Shown in pieces: positions 15,038 to 22,986 of a stretch of DNA of 24,302 bases. Source of the stretch: JBBDRW01 sp040905265 (GTDB lineage: Bacteria > Bacteroidota > Rhodothermia > Balneolales > Balneolaceae); NCBI GenBank assembly GCA_040905265.1, contig JBBDRW010000136.1, positions 1 through 24,302 on the forward strand, read 5' to 3'. Under the pieces are notes generated by a model that was given only the letters and a program-made list of their open reading frames with translations, was not told the origin of the DNA and made no database searches. The first letter of the stretch is position 1. Every line of letters starts with the position of its first letter. A program made the position numbers and the translations under genes.

Positions 15038-15069
15038 CCGGGCATCCGGCCCGGGTCAACTGGTTGACC
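15038..15069. promoter_or_regulatory. Hairpin and dyad in the predicted che operon leader
   Basis: CCGGGC (15038-15043) and GCCCGG (15049-15054) form a 6-bp GC stem. Directly next to it GGTCAAC (15054-15060) and GTTGACC (15063-15069) form a perfect 7-bp dyad with a 2-nt centre. Both lie between the sigma-28-like promoter and cheY, so they could be an operator and/or leader structure. GGTCAATCAG (15021) and GACCAATCAG (15065) are related half-sites nearby. Confidence 0.45.
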
Positions 15070-15090
15070 AATCAGTTTTTGTCACCTGTT

Positions 15091-15117
15091 TTATCGGTTC
15101 GGTTTGCGGAATTCTTA
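15091..15117 (-). promoter_or_regulatory. Sigma-28 (FliA)-like promoter of the chemotaxis operon
   Basis: On the minus strand the sequence reads TAAG, 15 nt, ACCGATAA. The class consensus is TAAA-N15-GCCGATAA, so the spacing is exact and only one base differs in each box. The predicted start, near 15084, gives a ~178-nt leader to cheY. FliA control of chemotaxis genes is common in flagellated bacteria. Given the long leader, I rate this as probable rather than certain. Confidence 0.55.
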
Positions 15118-15289
15118 ACAACCGGATGAAAATTTTCTTCTATATACTTTCTGCCGTTCAGAAACACTCTGCCTGCGCACAAACTCAATCCGGCAGAGTC
15201 AGTAAACCTGTATCACTGGGAAAATCAGTTTTCTTTAAACGAAAAATTTACAACAGGTTATAGAATCACATACTTCATTTATTAGATTT

Positions 15290-15303
15290 TTCTAATATTA
15301 GAA
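15290..15303. promoter_or_regulatory. AT-rich perfect palindrome upstream of the kinase-like gene
   Basis: TTCTAATATTAGAA is a perfect 14-bp palindrome. The overlapping ATTAGA (15281-15286) can also pair with TCTAAT (15291-15296). It sits in the most AT-rich part of the intergenic region, about 150 bp upstream of the ATG at 15451, beside -10-like boxes. An operator or promoter element is plausible. Confidence 0.35.
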
Positions 15304-15450
15304 TTATTTAATATACTTATTGTGGAGTTAACATCCCCACCCGGGTCAATGTCACCGGCACTCACTGACTCTGAGTAGTCGGCCAGATAGTATTCCGGCA
15401 GTTTTTACTGCAATTTCGTGGGCCTGAAAAACAAAACTACGTTGGATTAT

Positions 15451-16299
15451 ATGGCAGCTCAAACAACCTACCATAGGAAAGGACTCTCCCGAAATCAGAA
15501 AAAATCAATCAGAAAGAATTCAAGTCAGGCCGAACATACGAACCTGGAATCAGGCCATCGTTCCGGACCGGACGAGATAACCAGCAAATATGAAAATTTG
15601 AAGCTGGTTCATGACCTTCAAAAGAGTACCGTTCGTCACTGCATCCATAAAGTTAAATCTCCCGTCAGTGCCATATCCGGTTATCTCGAACTGCTGACAA
15701 ACACAGTTTCATCTGGCCAGGGTGAACAGAACATTGAGAGATACAGCAAGAAAATCTCTGACGGCCTCCACGAAGTCAGCTTTCTTCTTGAACAACTTCA
15801 GGAGTTGTACAACTCGGATTATGAAACAGCCGACAGTGAATTTCCAGCTGTTGACCTGAACTGGCTGGCTGCCGATGTAGCCGATATATTCAACGGATCA
15901 TCAGACCTGAATGCTGCCCGTGTCTCTCTGGATCGTGCAGAACAACAGATATTTGTCCAGGCAAATTTGATTCAAATCAAACTGATTATCTATAATCTGA
16001 TTCGTGCAACGGACCAGGCAACATCGGATCAGAGTGAGATCAAAATCACGACGGAAGTCGTAAAAAGAGAGGCAGTTGTACACGTTCAGGCCAATAGTGA
16101 CTCTTCCGAACCCAAGAAAGTGTCAGGAGAAAATTCTAAAAAAAACCCCTTCACCCACAACAAGGACAAGGTGATCTCTACCGGCCTTGAGATCAGCCGT
16201 CGTATGGCAGAACAGATGGATGGAGTCATTGAGATTTCGACTTCGTCAGGAAAGCCGTCAGGATTCCTTTTCAAAGCACCACTCTCTGCCGAATTGTAA
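15451..16299 (+). CDS. Degenerate histidine-kinase-like protein
   Basis: A soluble protein of 282 aa from the ATG at 15451; a GTG at 15418 would add 11 residues. The N-terminal ~45 residues are basic and polar. The dimerisation helix has CIHKVKSPVSAISGYLELL with a conserved His (residue 66 from the ATG), much like the H-box of the kinase at 6259. The ATPase domain is eroded: the N-box reads IIYNLIRATDQA (second Asn lost), the DxGxG of G1 is absent (VQANSDSS instead), and G2 reads STGLEISRRMAEQMDG instead of GTGLGLA. ATP binding is therefore doubtful. It may be a dimerisation/phosphotransfer protein or pseudokinase. It is divergent from the che operon, which suggests a link to chemotaxis, but this is inference. 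Confidence 0.75.
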   Translation: MAAQTTYHRKGLSRNQKKSIRKNSSQAEHTNLESGHRSGPDEITSKYENLKLVHDLQKSTVRHCIHKVKSPVSAISGYLELLTNTVSSGQGEQNIERYSKKISDGLHEVSFLLEQLQELYNSDYETADSEFPAVDLNWLAADVADIFNGSSDLNAARVSLDRAEQQIFVQANLIQIKLIIYNLIRATDQATSDQSEIKITTEVVKREAVVHVQANSDSSEPKKVSGENSKKNPFTHNKDKVISTGLEISRRMAEQMDGVIEISTSSGKPSGFLFKAPLSAEL

Positions 16300-16411
16300 G
16301 AATCACCTGCGATCAGAGCGGGCAGAACGGTACCCCTGAAGAAAGCCGCCTGTTGACTAGTAGAATCCTTTACAAAACAGGAAAGAGCAGCATCCATGAA
16401 TGAACCGGGCA

Positions 16412-16885
16412 TCAGAGGACAAGATGGCAGTGTAGTCCCTTCGGAGTTTGAAGGAGCTGAATCTGTACTGAATAGAGATACTTCCTGATTTTTTCAAATT
16501 GCTTCGGGGTATCTCCGTCCGGAAAGAAAATCGTTGGCAGTTTTTCACTCTTCTCGCTTCGTAACCTGGTTTGGAGTGAAAAAATTCTTTCATGTCCCGG
16601 AACAAGAAAATAGCGAATCAATTCCTGATAACTGATATTGACTGCAAGCTGGAAAAAAGGTGGGTGAACCGGTGCCTCTCCCTCTTCGTCACAAGACTCT
16701 TCGTGACCGGAATATTGCTCCGAATTTCTCTTCCCGCTTCCCTGGCTAACAGATAAGGGTGAAACCCAGGCAGTATAGGGGTGAGACGTATACCCCATTA
16801 CCTGTTGAACACCCTCTATCGGTTGTCCTGACGAATAGCTGGCTGGTTGTACAACATGTTGATTCATGACTCTGATTGTCGGCAT
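16412..16885 (-). CDS. Hypothetical protein, 157 aa
   Basis: I do not recognise this protein. It has a Gln/Ser/Gly-rich N-terminal third (VVQPASYSSGQPIEGVQQVM), an acidic patch (HEESCDEEGEAP) and a more globular C-terminal half (FFQLAVNISYQELIRYFLV, ending SVQIQLLQTPKGLHCHLVL). No signal peptide or membrane segment is seen. Codon choice resembles the neighbouring genes and no alternative long frame explains the stretch, so it is probably real. It is convergent with the kinase-like gene and divergent from the hybrid kinase. Met7 (16867) is an alternative start. Confidence 0.5.
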   Translation of the reverse strand: MPTIRVMNQHVVQPASYSSGQPIEGVQQVMGYTSHPYTAWVSPLSVSQGSGKRNSEQYSGHEESCDEEGEAPVHPPFFQLAVNISYQELIRYFLVPGHERIFSLQTRLRSEKSEKLPTIFFPDGDTPKQFEKIRKYLYSVQIQLLQTPKGLHCHLVL

Positions 16886-17045
16886 TTATTCAGAATTCTT
16901 AACACGAATACTCTGATTCCGGCAGGCTGATCAGGTTTCAAATTGTATTTTCCCCAGAACCAATTATCTTATCTGCTCCGTCTGGTATTTCCAGTTAAAT
17001 CGAAAACGATCCGTACTCTACTGCTACCAACTCGATTTGCGACTT

Positions 17046-18710
17046 ATGCATATTGAATCTTTTGTACGACTGTTGATTGCCGAACCATCCAATCGGAATA
17101 GACAAGAGATCCTGCACACTCTCCGGAATGCACAGTATGAATCGGAATTCACGATTGCAGAGAATCTTGAGGATTTCCGGTATGCACTCGACACTAACAG
17201 ATATGACCTGATTATCTGTGGCCTTCAGCTGGATGGCACATCCTGGAACCAGCTTCTCGAGATCGCAAGAGAGAACACCCCTGAAACACCCTTTGTTCTG
17301 ATCTCCGAGAGTTACAAGCGGGAACTGGTCGAAGAGGCGACACGGTCCGGCGTAAATGATATTATCGCCGAAAGCCAGATGAAACAACTGGCCACTGTGC
17401 TGAACCAACAACGAAATGTGGCGGGCCAACACTCCTATCCGGAAGAGACTGCGAGACTGGCACAGATGAGCCATGAACTGCGAACACCGCTTAGCTCCAT
17501 GATCGTGTTGAGTAAACTGTTGTCTGAAAATCGGGACGGCAACCTGAATGCCAAACAGATCGAATATCTGAATGTAATCCGATATACGGGGAACAGCCTA
17601 TTGGAGATTCTGAATGATACTTTGAGCCTTGCAAAAAGAGAGAACGAGATGAGACTCTTGAACCGACGGGCTGTGAACCTGCACGACCTGTGCAACAATG
17701 TATACCAACTCTTCCGGCCGACGGCACAAAAGAGTGGAGTCACCCTGAACCTTGAACTTGAACCGAATCTCCCGGATAAGATTGTTACCGACCAGATGAG
17801 ACTGGAACAGATCCTGCGGAACCTGCTTTCAAATGCAGTAAAATTCACACATCTGCAAGGTGATGTTGAATTGAGGGTTAGCCGAACCGGGCCGGAACAG
17901 AATCCCGATAATTCCCGGCCGGCTGGCAATCTGCTCCACTTCTCTGTTCGGGATACCGGTATCGGAATCCATAAAGAGAAACAGAAATCAATCTTCAACT
18001 CCTTTGAACAGGCAGGATCAGAGATTTCACATACATATGGAGGGACCGGCCTTGGCCTGGCCATATCCAGTAATCTTGCCAGGCTTCTTGGGGGCGAAAT
18101 TACCCTGGAAAGTGAACCGGGAAAGGGAAGCTGCTTTACACTCTGTGTTCCTGTGGACATCCCGGAATCTCCGTCCGGATTCACACCGGCAAGCCGGCCT
18201 GCTCCGTACAGGGCGTATCCCACCACCCGGGAAGATGTACAAAGTCAATATCGAAACCCCTACCTGACAGTGAATGAGGAAGGTGTTCCCTATCACCCGT
18301 CTGGCACTACGGCAAATCAGGAGAAGAAAGAGGGGGAGTTCAGAGCTCGAAATCTGTTGCTTGTAGATGACAACAAGATGCATACAGCCGCTCTGAAGGA
18401 GTATCTGCAGGATGTCGCCGAAAAAATCTATCGGGCCAGCAGTGCCGAGGAGACACTGAACAGGCTGGAAGAGGCTAATGTAACCTGTATCGTACTGGAC
18501 ATGAGGCTACAGGACAGAACCGGCTATGAACTTATGAAAGAGCTGAAATCGACCGAGGAGTTCCACCATATACCGGTCATCATCTATACCGGACAATCTC
18601 TCTCAAGGCCGGATGAAAACCGTATATTGCAATTTGCAAAAACGATTGTCTACAAAAACGTCAACAGTTATCAACTGTTGAAGAAAGAGATTCTCGATGT
18701 AATGAAGTAG
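17046..18710 (+). CDS. Hybrid histidine kinase with N-terminal pseudo-receiver
   Basis: A soluble protein of 554 aa from the ATG at 17046; a TTG three codons upstream is also in frame. The order is a receiver-like domain (about 6-120), HisKA with HELRTPLSSMIVLSKLL (His143), a complete HATPase (N-box ILRNLLSNAVKF, G1 VRDTGIGI, G2 YGGTGLGLAISS), a ~70-aa linker, and a C-terminal receiver (LLLVDDNKMH, phospho-Asp485 in IVLDMRLQD, IIYTG, VYKN). In the first receiver the phospho-Asp position is Gly (DLIICGLQLDG), the acidic pair is AEPS and the active-site Lys is missing, so it is a pseudo-receiver probably used for sensing or protein contact. The kinase core and last receiver look functional. Its targets are unknown. 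It ends in a terminator overlapping its stop codon. Confidence 0.92.
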   Translation: MHIESFVRLLIAEPSNRNRQEILHTLRNAQYESEFTIAENLEDFRYALDTNRYDLIICGLQLDGTSWNQLLEIARENTPETPFVLISESYKRELVEEATRSGVNDIIAESQMKQLATVLNQQRNVAGQHSYPEETARLAQMSHELRTPLSSMIVLSKLLSENRDGNLNAKQIEYLNVIRYTGNSLLEILNDTLSLAKRENEMRLLNRRAVNLHDLCNNVYQLFRPTAQKSGVTLNLELEPNLPDKIVTDQMRLEQILRNLLSNAVKFTHLQGDVELRVSRTGPEQNPDNSRPAGNLLHFSVRDTGIGIHKEKQKSIFNSFEQAGSEISHTYGGTGLGLAISSNLARLLGGEITLESEPGKGSCFTLCVPVDIPESPSGFTPASRPAPYRAYPTTREDVQSQYRNPYLTVNEEGVPYHPSGTTANQEKKEGEFRARNLLLVDDNKMHTAALKEYLQDVAEKIYRASSAEETLNRLEEANVTCIVLDMRLQDRTGYELMKELKSTEEFHHIPVIIYTGQSLSRPDENRILQFAKTIVYKNVNSYQLLKKEILDVMK

Positions 18711-18737
18711 TGTCTCTGGGACACTATGAGTTTTTTT
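18708..18737 (+). terminator. Intrinsic terminator after the hybrid kinase
   Basis: TAGTGTC (18708-18714), loop TCTGG, GACACTA (18720-18726) makes a perfect 7-bp stem. It is followed by TGAG and seven T residues (18731-18737). The left arm begins with the TAG stop codon of the kinase. It separates the kinase from recN, 38 bp further on. Confidence 0.7.
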
Positions 18738-18774
18738 ACAGACACAAAGTCATCACCCCTTACCAACCATCACT

Positions 18775-20481
18775 ATGATAAAATCGATATTCATACAGGA
18801 CTTTGCACTGATCGACAGGCTCAATGTACAGTTTGAGACGGGGTTGAACATTCTGACCGGCCAGACAGGAGCGGGAAAATCGATCATTATAGGTGCCCTT
18901 AATATGATTCTGGGAGAACGGGCGGACACAGATGTGATCCGGCAGGGTGCCTCCAAAGCCGTAGCCGAAGGAGTCGTTGATGCCGGCGAGAATCCCGAGA
19001 TACGTGCCATTCTGGAATCGAACTCAGTCGAATACTCCCCCGAATTAATATTGCGCCGGGAGATCCGACAGGCGGGCAGCCGGGCGTTTATCAACGACAC
19101 CCCGGTGACCATTCAGATCCTGAAACAGGTTGGGGATTTTTTGGTAGATCTGCACGGGCAACACGACCACCAGTTTCTCCTTCGCGAGGAGAACCACCAG
19201 ATCGTGATGGATCAGTTTGAGCAGATCACACCTTCGCTGCAGGCATACCGTGAACGTTTCCAAACGATGTCCAGCCTGCAAAAGGAGCTTCAGGAACTGA
19301 GAAAAAGAGAGAGTGCACTGAGAGAGAAGTCAGAGCTCTACCGCTTTCAGACACGGGAACTGGAAGAGGCCAATCTCGACCCGGATGAGGAGGAGCAGAT
19401 TGATGCAGAGATGAATCTCCTCGACAATGCAGAGGACCTGGACCGGAAAGCAGGGGCTATCGTCGAACTGGGTAGTGACAATGAAATCAATCTGATTGAC
19501 CTGCTCAATACGGTCAAGATTCATCTGGAGGATATGAGCAGAATTGAACCGGAATTTGAGACGTACCTCAGCGAGGTCAGTACAGCCCGTATCTCGATAC
19601 AGGAAGCGGTCCAGTTTACCGAACGATACAAAAGCCGAATCGAATTTAATCCGCAGCGCCTGGAAGTGCTGCGGCAGCGCCGCTCCGAGCTGAACCGGTT
19701 GCAGAAAAAATATGGCCGGGATATTCCCGGCCTGATCAGCTACCTCACCGAGGTGCGAAAAGAGCTGAATCTTGCTGAAAATTTTGACCTGGAGATTGAG
19801 AATCTGGAGAAGAGAATTCGGGACTACGGTTCTGAACTCAAACAGAGTGCGGTTGAACTTCATGATCTGAGGGAAGAGGCCGGACAGAAACTTTCAGATG
19901 AAATTGTAGAAAAACTGACAGAAGTAGGAATCCGGCACCCCAGATTTCAGGTCCGTATTGAGTGGATGTTTGGCGCGAGTGGATGGATTGAGATCGAGAA
20001 CCGGCCGGTCCAGTGTACTGAAACAGGTTGTGATACTGTTCGTTTTTACATCTCTACCAATAAAGGGGAGGAGCCAAAACCACTGGATAAAATTGCTTCA
20101 GGCGGAGAGGTAAGCCGTGTCATGCTCGCCCTGAAGTCGATCATTGCCCGCAGGCAGAAATTACCGGTCATGATCTTTGATGAAATTGATACAGGTATCA
20201 GCGGCTCTGTTTCGGAAAAAGTCGGGCGTGAGATGAGAAAGTTGTCAGAAAGCTGCCAGATCATCGCCATTACCCATCAGCCACAGATTGCAAGCAAGGC
20301 GCACAAACACTACCGGGTTGAGAAGGTGGAAGCGGACGGCCGGACCGTAACCCGTATCCTGCCCCTCTCCAGGGAAGAGCATGTCCGGGAAGTAGCCGGG
20401 CTGATGAGCGGCGAAGAGATCACAGATTCTGCCCTGAACAGTGCCAGGGAACTGATCGAGAAGAGTACATTCTCCAACTGA
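18775..20481 (+). CDS. recN: DNA repair protein RecN
   Basis: RecN is an SMC-like ATPase acting in double-strand break repair. The protein is 568 aa, the family's usual length. It has Walker A GQTGAGKS (29-36), the LVDLHGQHDHQFLL motif characteristic of RecN, a long central coiled coil (roughly 155-370), the signature LDKIASGGEVSRVMLALK, Walker B VMIFDEIDTGISG and a final ITHQPQIASKAHKHYRV switch. The ATG at 18775 gives the correct N-terminus (MIKSIFIQDFALIDRL). No LexA-like site of the common types was found in the 64 bp upstream. It converges with recQ. Confidence 0.98.
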   Translation: MIKSIFIQDFALIDRLNVQFETGLNILTGQTGAGKSIIIGALNMILGERADTDVIRQGASKAVAEGVVDAGENPEIRAILESNSVEYSPELILRREIRQAGSRAFINDTPVTIQILKQVGDFLVDLHGQHDHQFLLREENHQIVMDQFEQITPSLQAYRERFQTMSSLQKELQELRKRESALREKSELYRFQTRELEEANLDPDEEEQIDAEMNLLDNAEDLDRKAGAIVELGSDNEINLIDLLNTVKIHLEDMSRIEPEFETYLSEVSTARISIQEAVQFTERYKSRIEFNPQRLEVLRQRRSELNRLQKKYGRDIPGLISYLTEVRKELNLAENFDLEIENLEKRIRDYGSELKQSAVELHDLREEAGQKLSDEIVEKLTEVGIRHPRFQVRIEWMFGASGWIEIENRPVQCTETGCDTVRFYISTNKGEEPKPLDKIASGGEVSRVMLALKSIIARRQKLPVMIFDEIDTGISGSVSEKVGREMRKLSESCQIIAITHQPQIASKAHKHYRVEKVEADGRTVTRILPLSREEHVREVAGLMSGEEITDSALNSARELIEKSTFSN

Positions 20482-20496
20482 CCGCCAGAACACGGT

Positions 20497-20517
20497 TACC
20501 ACACTACTGTCGTGTGG
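20497..20517. repeat. Small hairpin between convergent recN and recQ
   Basis: CCACAC and GTGTGG (about 20499-20517) form a 6-bp stem with a 7-nt loop, 17 bp after the recN stop. No T-run follows closely on either strand, so terminator function is only possible. The 83-bp spacer has nothing else. Confidence 0.3.
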
Positions 20518-20564
20518 AACTCTTCACCAAACCCGGCTTTTCTATCGGGGGGTCATTCTGCGTC

Positions 20565-22745
20565 TCAGCTTCCGTTTTTCGCCATCCAGTATAGTTGCAT
20601 AACCTGCAGTTCATGGTAGTCTACCCGTTTTCCGAGCTCTTCATACACCGGTTTCAAAATGGATGCTCCATGCTTTTTCATCGCAACCATCACCTCGTCA
20701 CGTTTACGCTTTGAAAGCCCGGAAGCTTTCAGTATCCCGTCTGCCGGCAGTTTATTCCCATCATCCAAATAGGTTTTCAAATTTTTTACGACGGTAGCTA
20801 CCTTCACTCCATCCCTTTCTGCAAGTTCCTGAATCGACATGCCATTCTTGTAATCGGATCCAAGCAGGTCATATTTCTTTCGGGACCGGGATGTCTCTTC
20901 ACGACCGGCAATCTCTTTGCTCTTCTCTTTCAGATTATGTTCAGAACAATACGTACGGATTACGGAAAGAAAATCTTCTCCATACTTTTTCGCTTTTGCT
21001 GCTCCGACTCCATAGATCAGAATCAGGTTCTCCCGGCTCTGAGGAAAATATGTAGCCATCTCCATCAGGGTTGTATCCGGGAATACCACATAAGGAGGGA
21101 GGCCTGCCTCATCTGCAACTCTCTTCCTCTTTTGACGTAACTCCTGAAAGAGAAGTTCATCATACTGCTCTTCCACCGGCGACCCTCCTTTCACTCTGTC
21201 CGAACCCGACGAGGCAGTTTCGGAGCGGTTCAAAAGCCCCTTTACCCTGCCGGAACCCTTCAGAATTTCCGTAGCACTCTCTTCAAGCTTAAGACTTCCA
21301 TACTGTGGATCTTTTCTCAAATACCCTTTTCTCGTCAACAGCCTGGAGAGCTGAAGCCATTCCCGTTTACTCAGCTCCTTCCCGATTCCATAGGTGGATA
21401 GATTCTGATGGCCCGCCTCAATAATTTTCTTTGCCCCGGAGCCACGCAATATATCTGCTATATGATTCGCTCCGTACATCTCTCCGGTCCGCACAATTGT
21501 GGAGAGATATTTTTGCGCCTCCACAGTGTAGTCGGTCCGGTCCTCTTCCTGAATGAGGCAGTTGTCACACATTCCACAATTCCCCCCCTCCGGATACTCT
21601 TCTCCGAAGTACGCCATCAAAGGGACACGCCGGCACCGGACCGTCTCCAGATAGTCCACGAGGTCCTGAAGGTGTTTTTTTGCAACCTTTTTCTCCTCCT
21701 CCTCTTTTTGATTGATAAAGTAGGAGATTTTCTGCCTGTCGGCGTAACGGTAAAGAAGCAGGCAATCCGATTTCAGCCCATCACGTCCTGCTCTCCCTAT
21801 CTGTTGGTAGTAGGATTCAATATTCTGCGGCATATCGTGATGGATCACAAACCGGACATCCGGCTTGTGAATACCCATGCCGAAGGCAATGGTGGCAACC
21901 ATAATCGAAACGTTATCCCGAATGAACGCCTCCTGATTTGCAGAGCGAACCTCTTCCGGAAGCCCGGCATGATACGGACGTACCGAATACCCTTCACCCT
22001 TCAGATCCCTGTAGAGCTCGTCAACCTGACGGCGGGAAAAACAGTAGATAATGCCCGAGTGTCCAGACCGGGTATAGAGGAAATCGAGAATCTGTTCGAC
22101 CGGGTCTTCTTTGTCTACCACTTTGAGAAACAGATTGCTCCGGTCAAAACTTGCAACAAACGATTCCGAACGTTCCATTTCCAGAATTTGCCGGATATCT
22201 TCCCGAACCCTGGGTGTTGCTGTCGCTGTCAGTGCCAGACAAACAGCATCCGGAAACTCCTTCCTGACCTCGGATAACTTCCGGTATTCCGGCCTGAAGT
22301 CATGTCCCCACTCTGAAATACAGTGCGCTTCGTCAATGGTAAAACAGTCGACCTGCAATTCCGCCAACAGAGACCGTATCCTGGGCATCAACAGCGTTTC
22401 CGGCGCGAGGTAGAGTAGCTTCGCCTCTCCGCTCCGGATCTTGTGGATATTGGCACTGTATTCCTCATCCGAAAGAGAGCTGTTGAGATAGAGCGCCGGG
22501 ATAGAGTACTCCTGAAGCTGTTCCACCTGATCTTTCATCAGAGAGATCAGCGGGGAAATCACGACCGTCAACCCCTCAAACAGAAGCGCCGGAATCTGGT
22601 AGCAGAGAGATTTTCCCCCACCGGTCGGCATGATAACGAGTGTATCTTTTTTATCGAGTACATTCCGGATAACATCCTCCTGTAACGGGCGGAACTGCTC
22701 GTATCCGAAAGTCTCTCTTAATATCTTCTTTGCAAGGGCTATCAT
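20565..22745 (-). CDS. recQ: ATP-dependent DNA helicase RecQ
   Basis: RecQ unwinds DNA 3'-5' in recombination and fork repair. The protein is 726 aa. Walker A is TGGGKS (41-46) and the Walker B DEAH box is at 138-141 in FTIDEAHCISEWGHDFRPEY, continuous with the RecQ aromatic-rich loop. Motif VI is QQIGRAGRDG, and a four-Cys zinc site lies in CRRVPLMAYF followed by CGMCDNCL. The RQC winged helix follows, then an HRDC domain (YDELLFQELRQKRKRVADEA, later IYGVGAAKAKKYGEDFL). The last ~100 residues (MSIQELAERDGVKVATVVKNL) form an additional helix-turn-helix domain of the HTH_40 kind found in longer RecQ proteins. The frame is intact. Confidence 0.98.
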   Translation of the reverse strand: MIALAKKILRETFGYEQFRPLQEDVIRNVLDKKDTLVIMPTGGGKSLCYQIPALLFEGLTVVISPLISLMKDQVEQLQEYSIPALYLNSSLSDEEYSANIHKIRSGEAKLLYLAPETLLMPRIRSLLAELQVDCFTIDEAHCISEWGHDFRPEYRKLSEVRKEFPDAVCLALTATATPRVREDIRQILEMERSESFVASFDRSNLFLKVVDKEDPVEQILDFLYTRSGHSGIIYCFSRRQVDELYRDLKGEGYSVRPYHAGLPEEVRSANQEAFIRDNVSIMVATIAFGMGIHKPDVRFVIHHDMPQNIESYYQQIGRAGRDGLKSDCLLLYRYADRQKISYFINQKEEEEKKVAKKHLQDLVDYLETVRCRRVPLMAYFGEEYPEGGNCGMCDNCLIQEEDRTDYTVEAQKYLSTIVRTGEMYGANHIADILRGSGAKKIIEAGHQNLSTYGIGKELSKREWLQLSRLLTRKGYLRKDPQYGSLKLEESATEILKGSGRVKGLLNRSETASSGSDRVKGGSPVEEQYDELLFQELRQKRKRVADEAGLPPYVVFPDTTLMEMATYFPQSRENLILIYGVGAAKAKKYGEDFLSVIRTYCSEHNLKEKSKEIAGREETSRSRKKYDLLGSDYKNGMSIQELAERDGVKVATVVKNLKTYLDDGNKLPADGILKASGLSKRKRDEVMVAMKKHGASILKPVYEELGKRVDYHELQVMQLYWMAKNGS

Positions 22746-22986
22746 CTTCTACTACTAACAGTTGATTTTATGACAGGAAGCTATCCATTTATCCTGTCGA
22801 TTTCCAGGAGGCTTTGTAAATCCGTCTTCCAGAATCAAATAAGTAGAGCCTGTGAAATCCTGTCATCTCTGGATTCGTCTCGCAGTTTTACCGGTTTTCA
22901 TGTAATTTCCGTCTGAAACGAACCTGATTGACATACCATTCCTGGCAATACAGGCCGTCCAAACCCAACGATTTCCCATTTACAGT
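22746..22986. other. Divergent intergenic region between recQ and ilvE
   Basis: 241 bp without a gene. ATGACAGG (22770-22777) has inverted partners CCTGTC (22793-22798) and CCTGTCAT (22859-22866). A TTGACA occurs at about 22929, but no good -10 box follows at normal spacing. No Shine-Dalgarno sequence precedes the ilvE ATG. Confidence 0.45.

Larger units (their letters stand above)
14907..15450. other. Divergent intergenic region upstream of cheY and the kinase-like gene
   Basis: About 540 bp without a supportable gene. It contains the sigma-28-like promoter, the leader dyads, and an AT-rich stretch (about 15240-15325) holding a perfect 14-bp palindrome and TAATAT/TATACT boxes that could serve the plus-strand gene. 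Confidence 0.6.

Noticed and set aside
17435..18226. 263-aa open frame on the minus strand
   Set aside because: Antisense to the hybrid kinase HisKA/HATPase region; composition rich in Arg/Ser is typical of a shadow frame.
18711..18774. LexA/SOS box upstream of recN
   Set aside because: No CTG-N10-CAG or GAAC-N4-GTTC pattern is present in the spacer.
21408..22277. 289-aa open frame on the plus strand
   Set aside because: It lies entirely antisense to recQ, whose helicase motifs are all intact; its translation has no recognisable domain.
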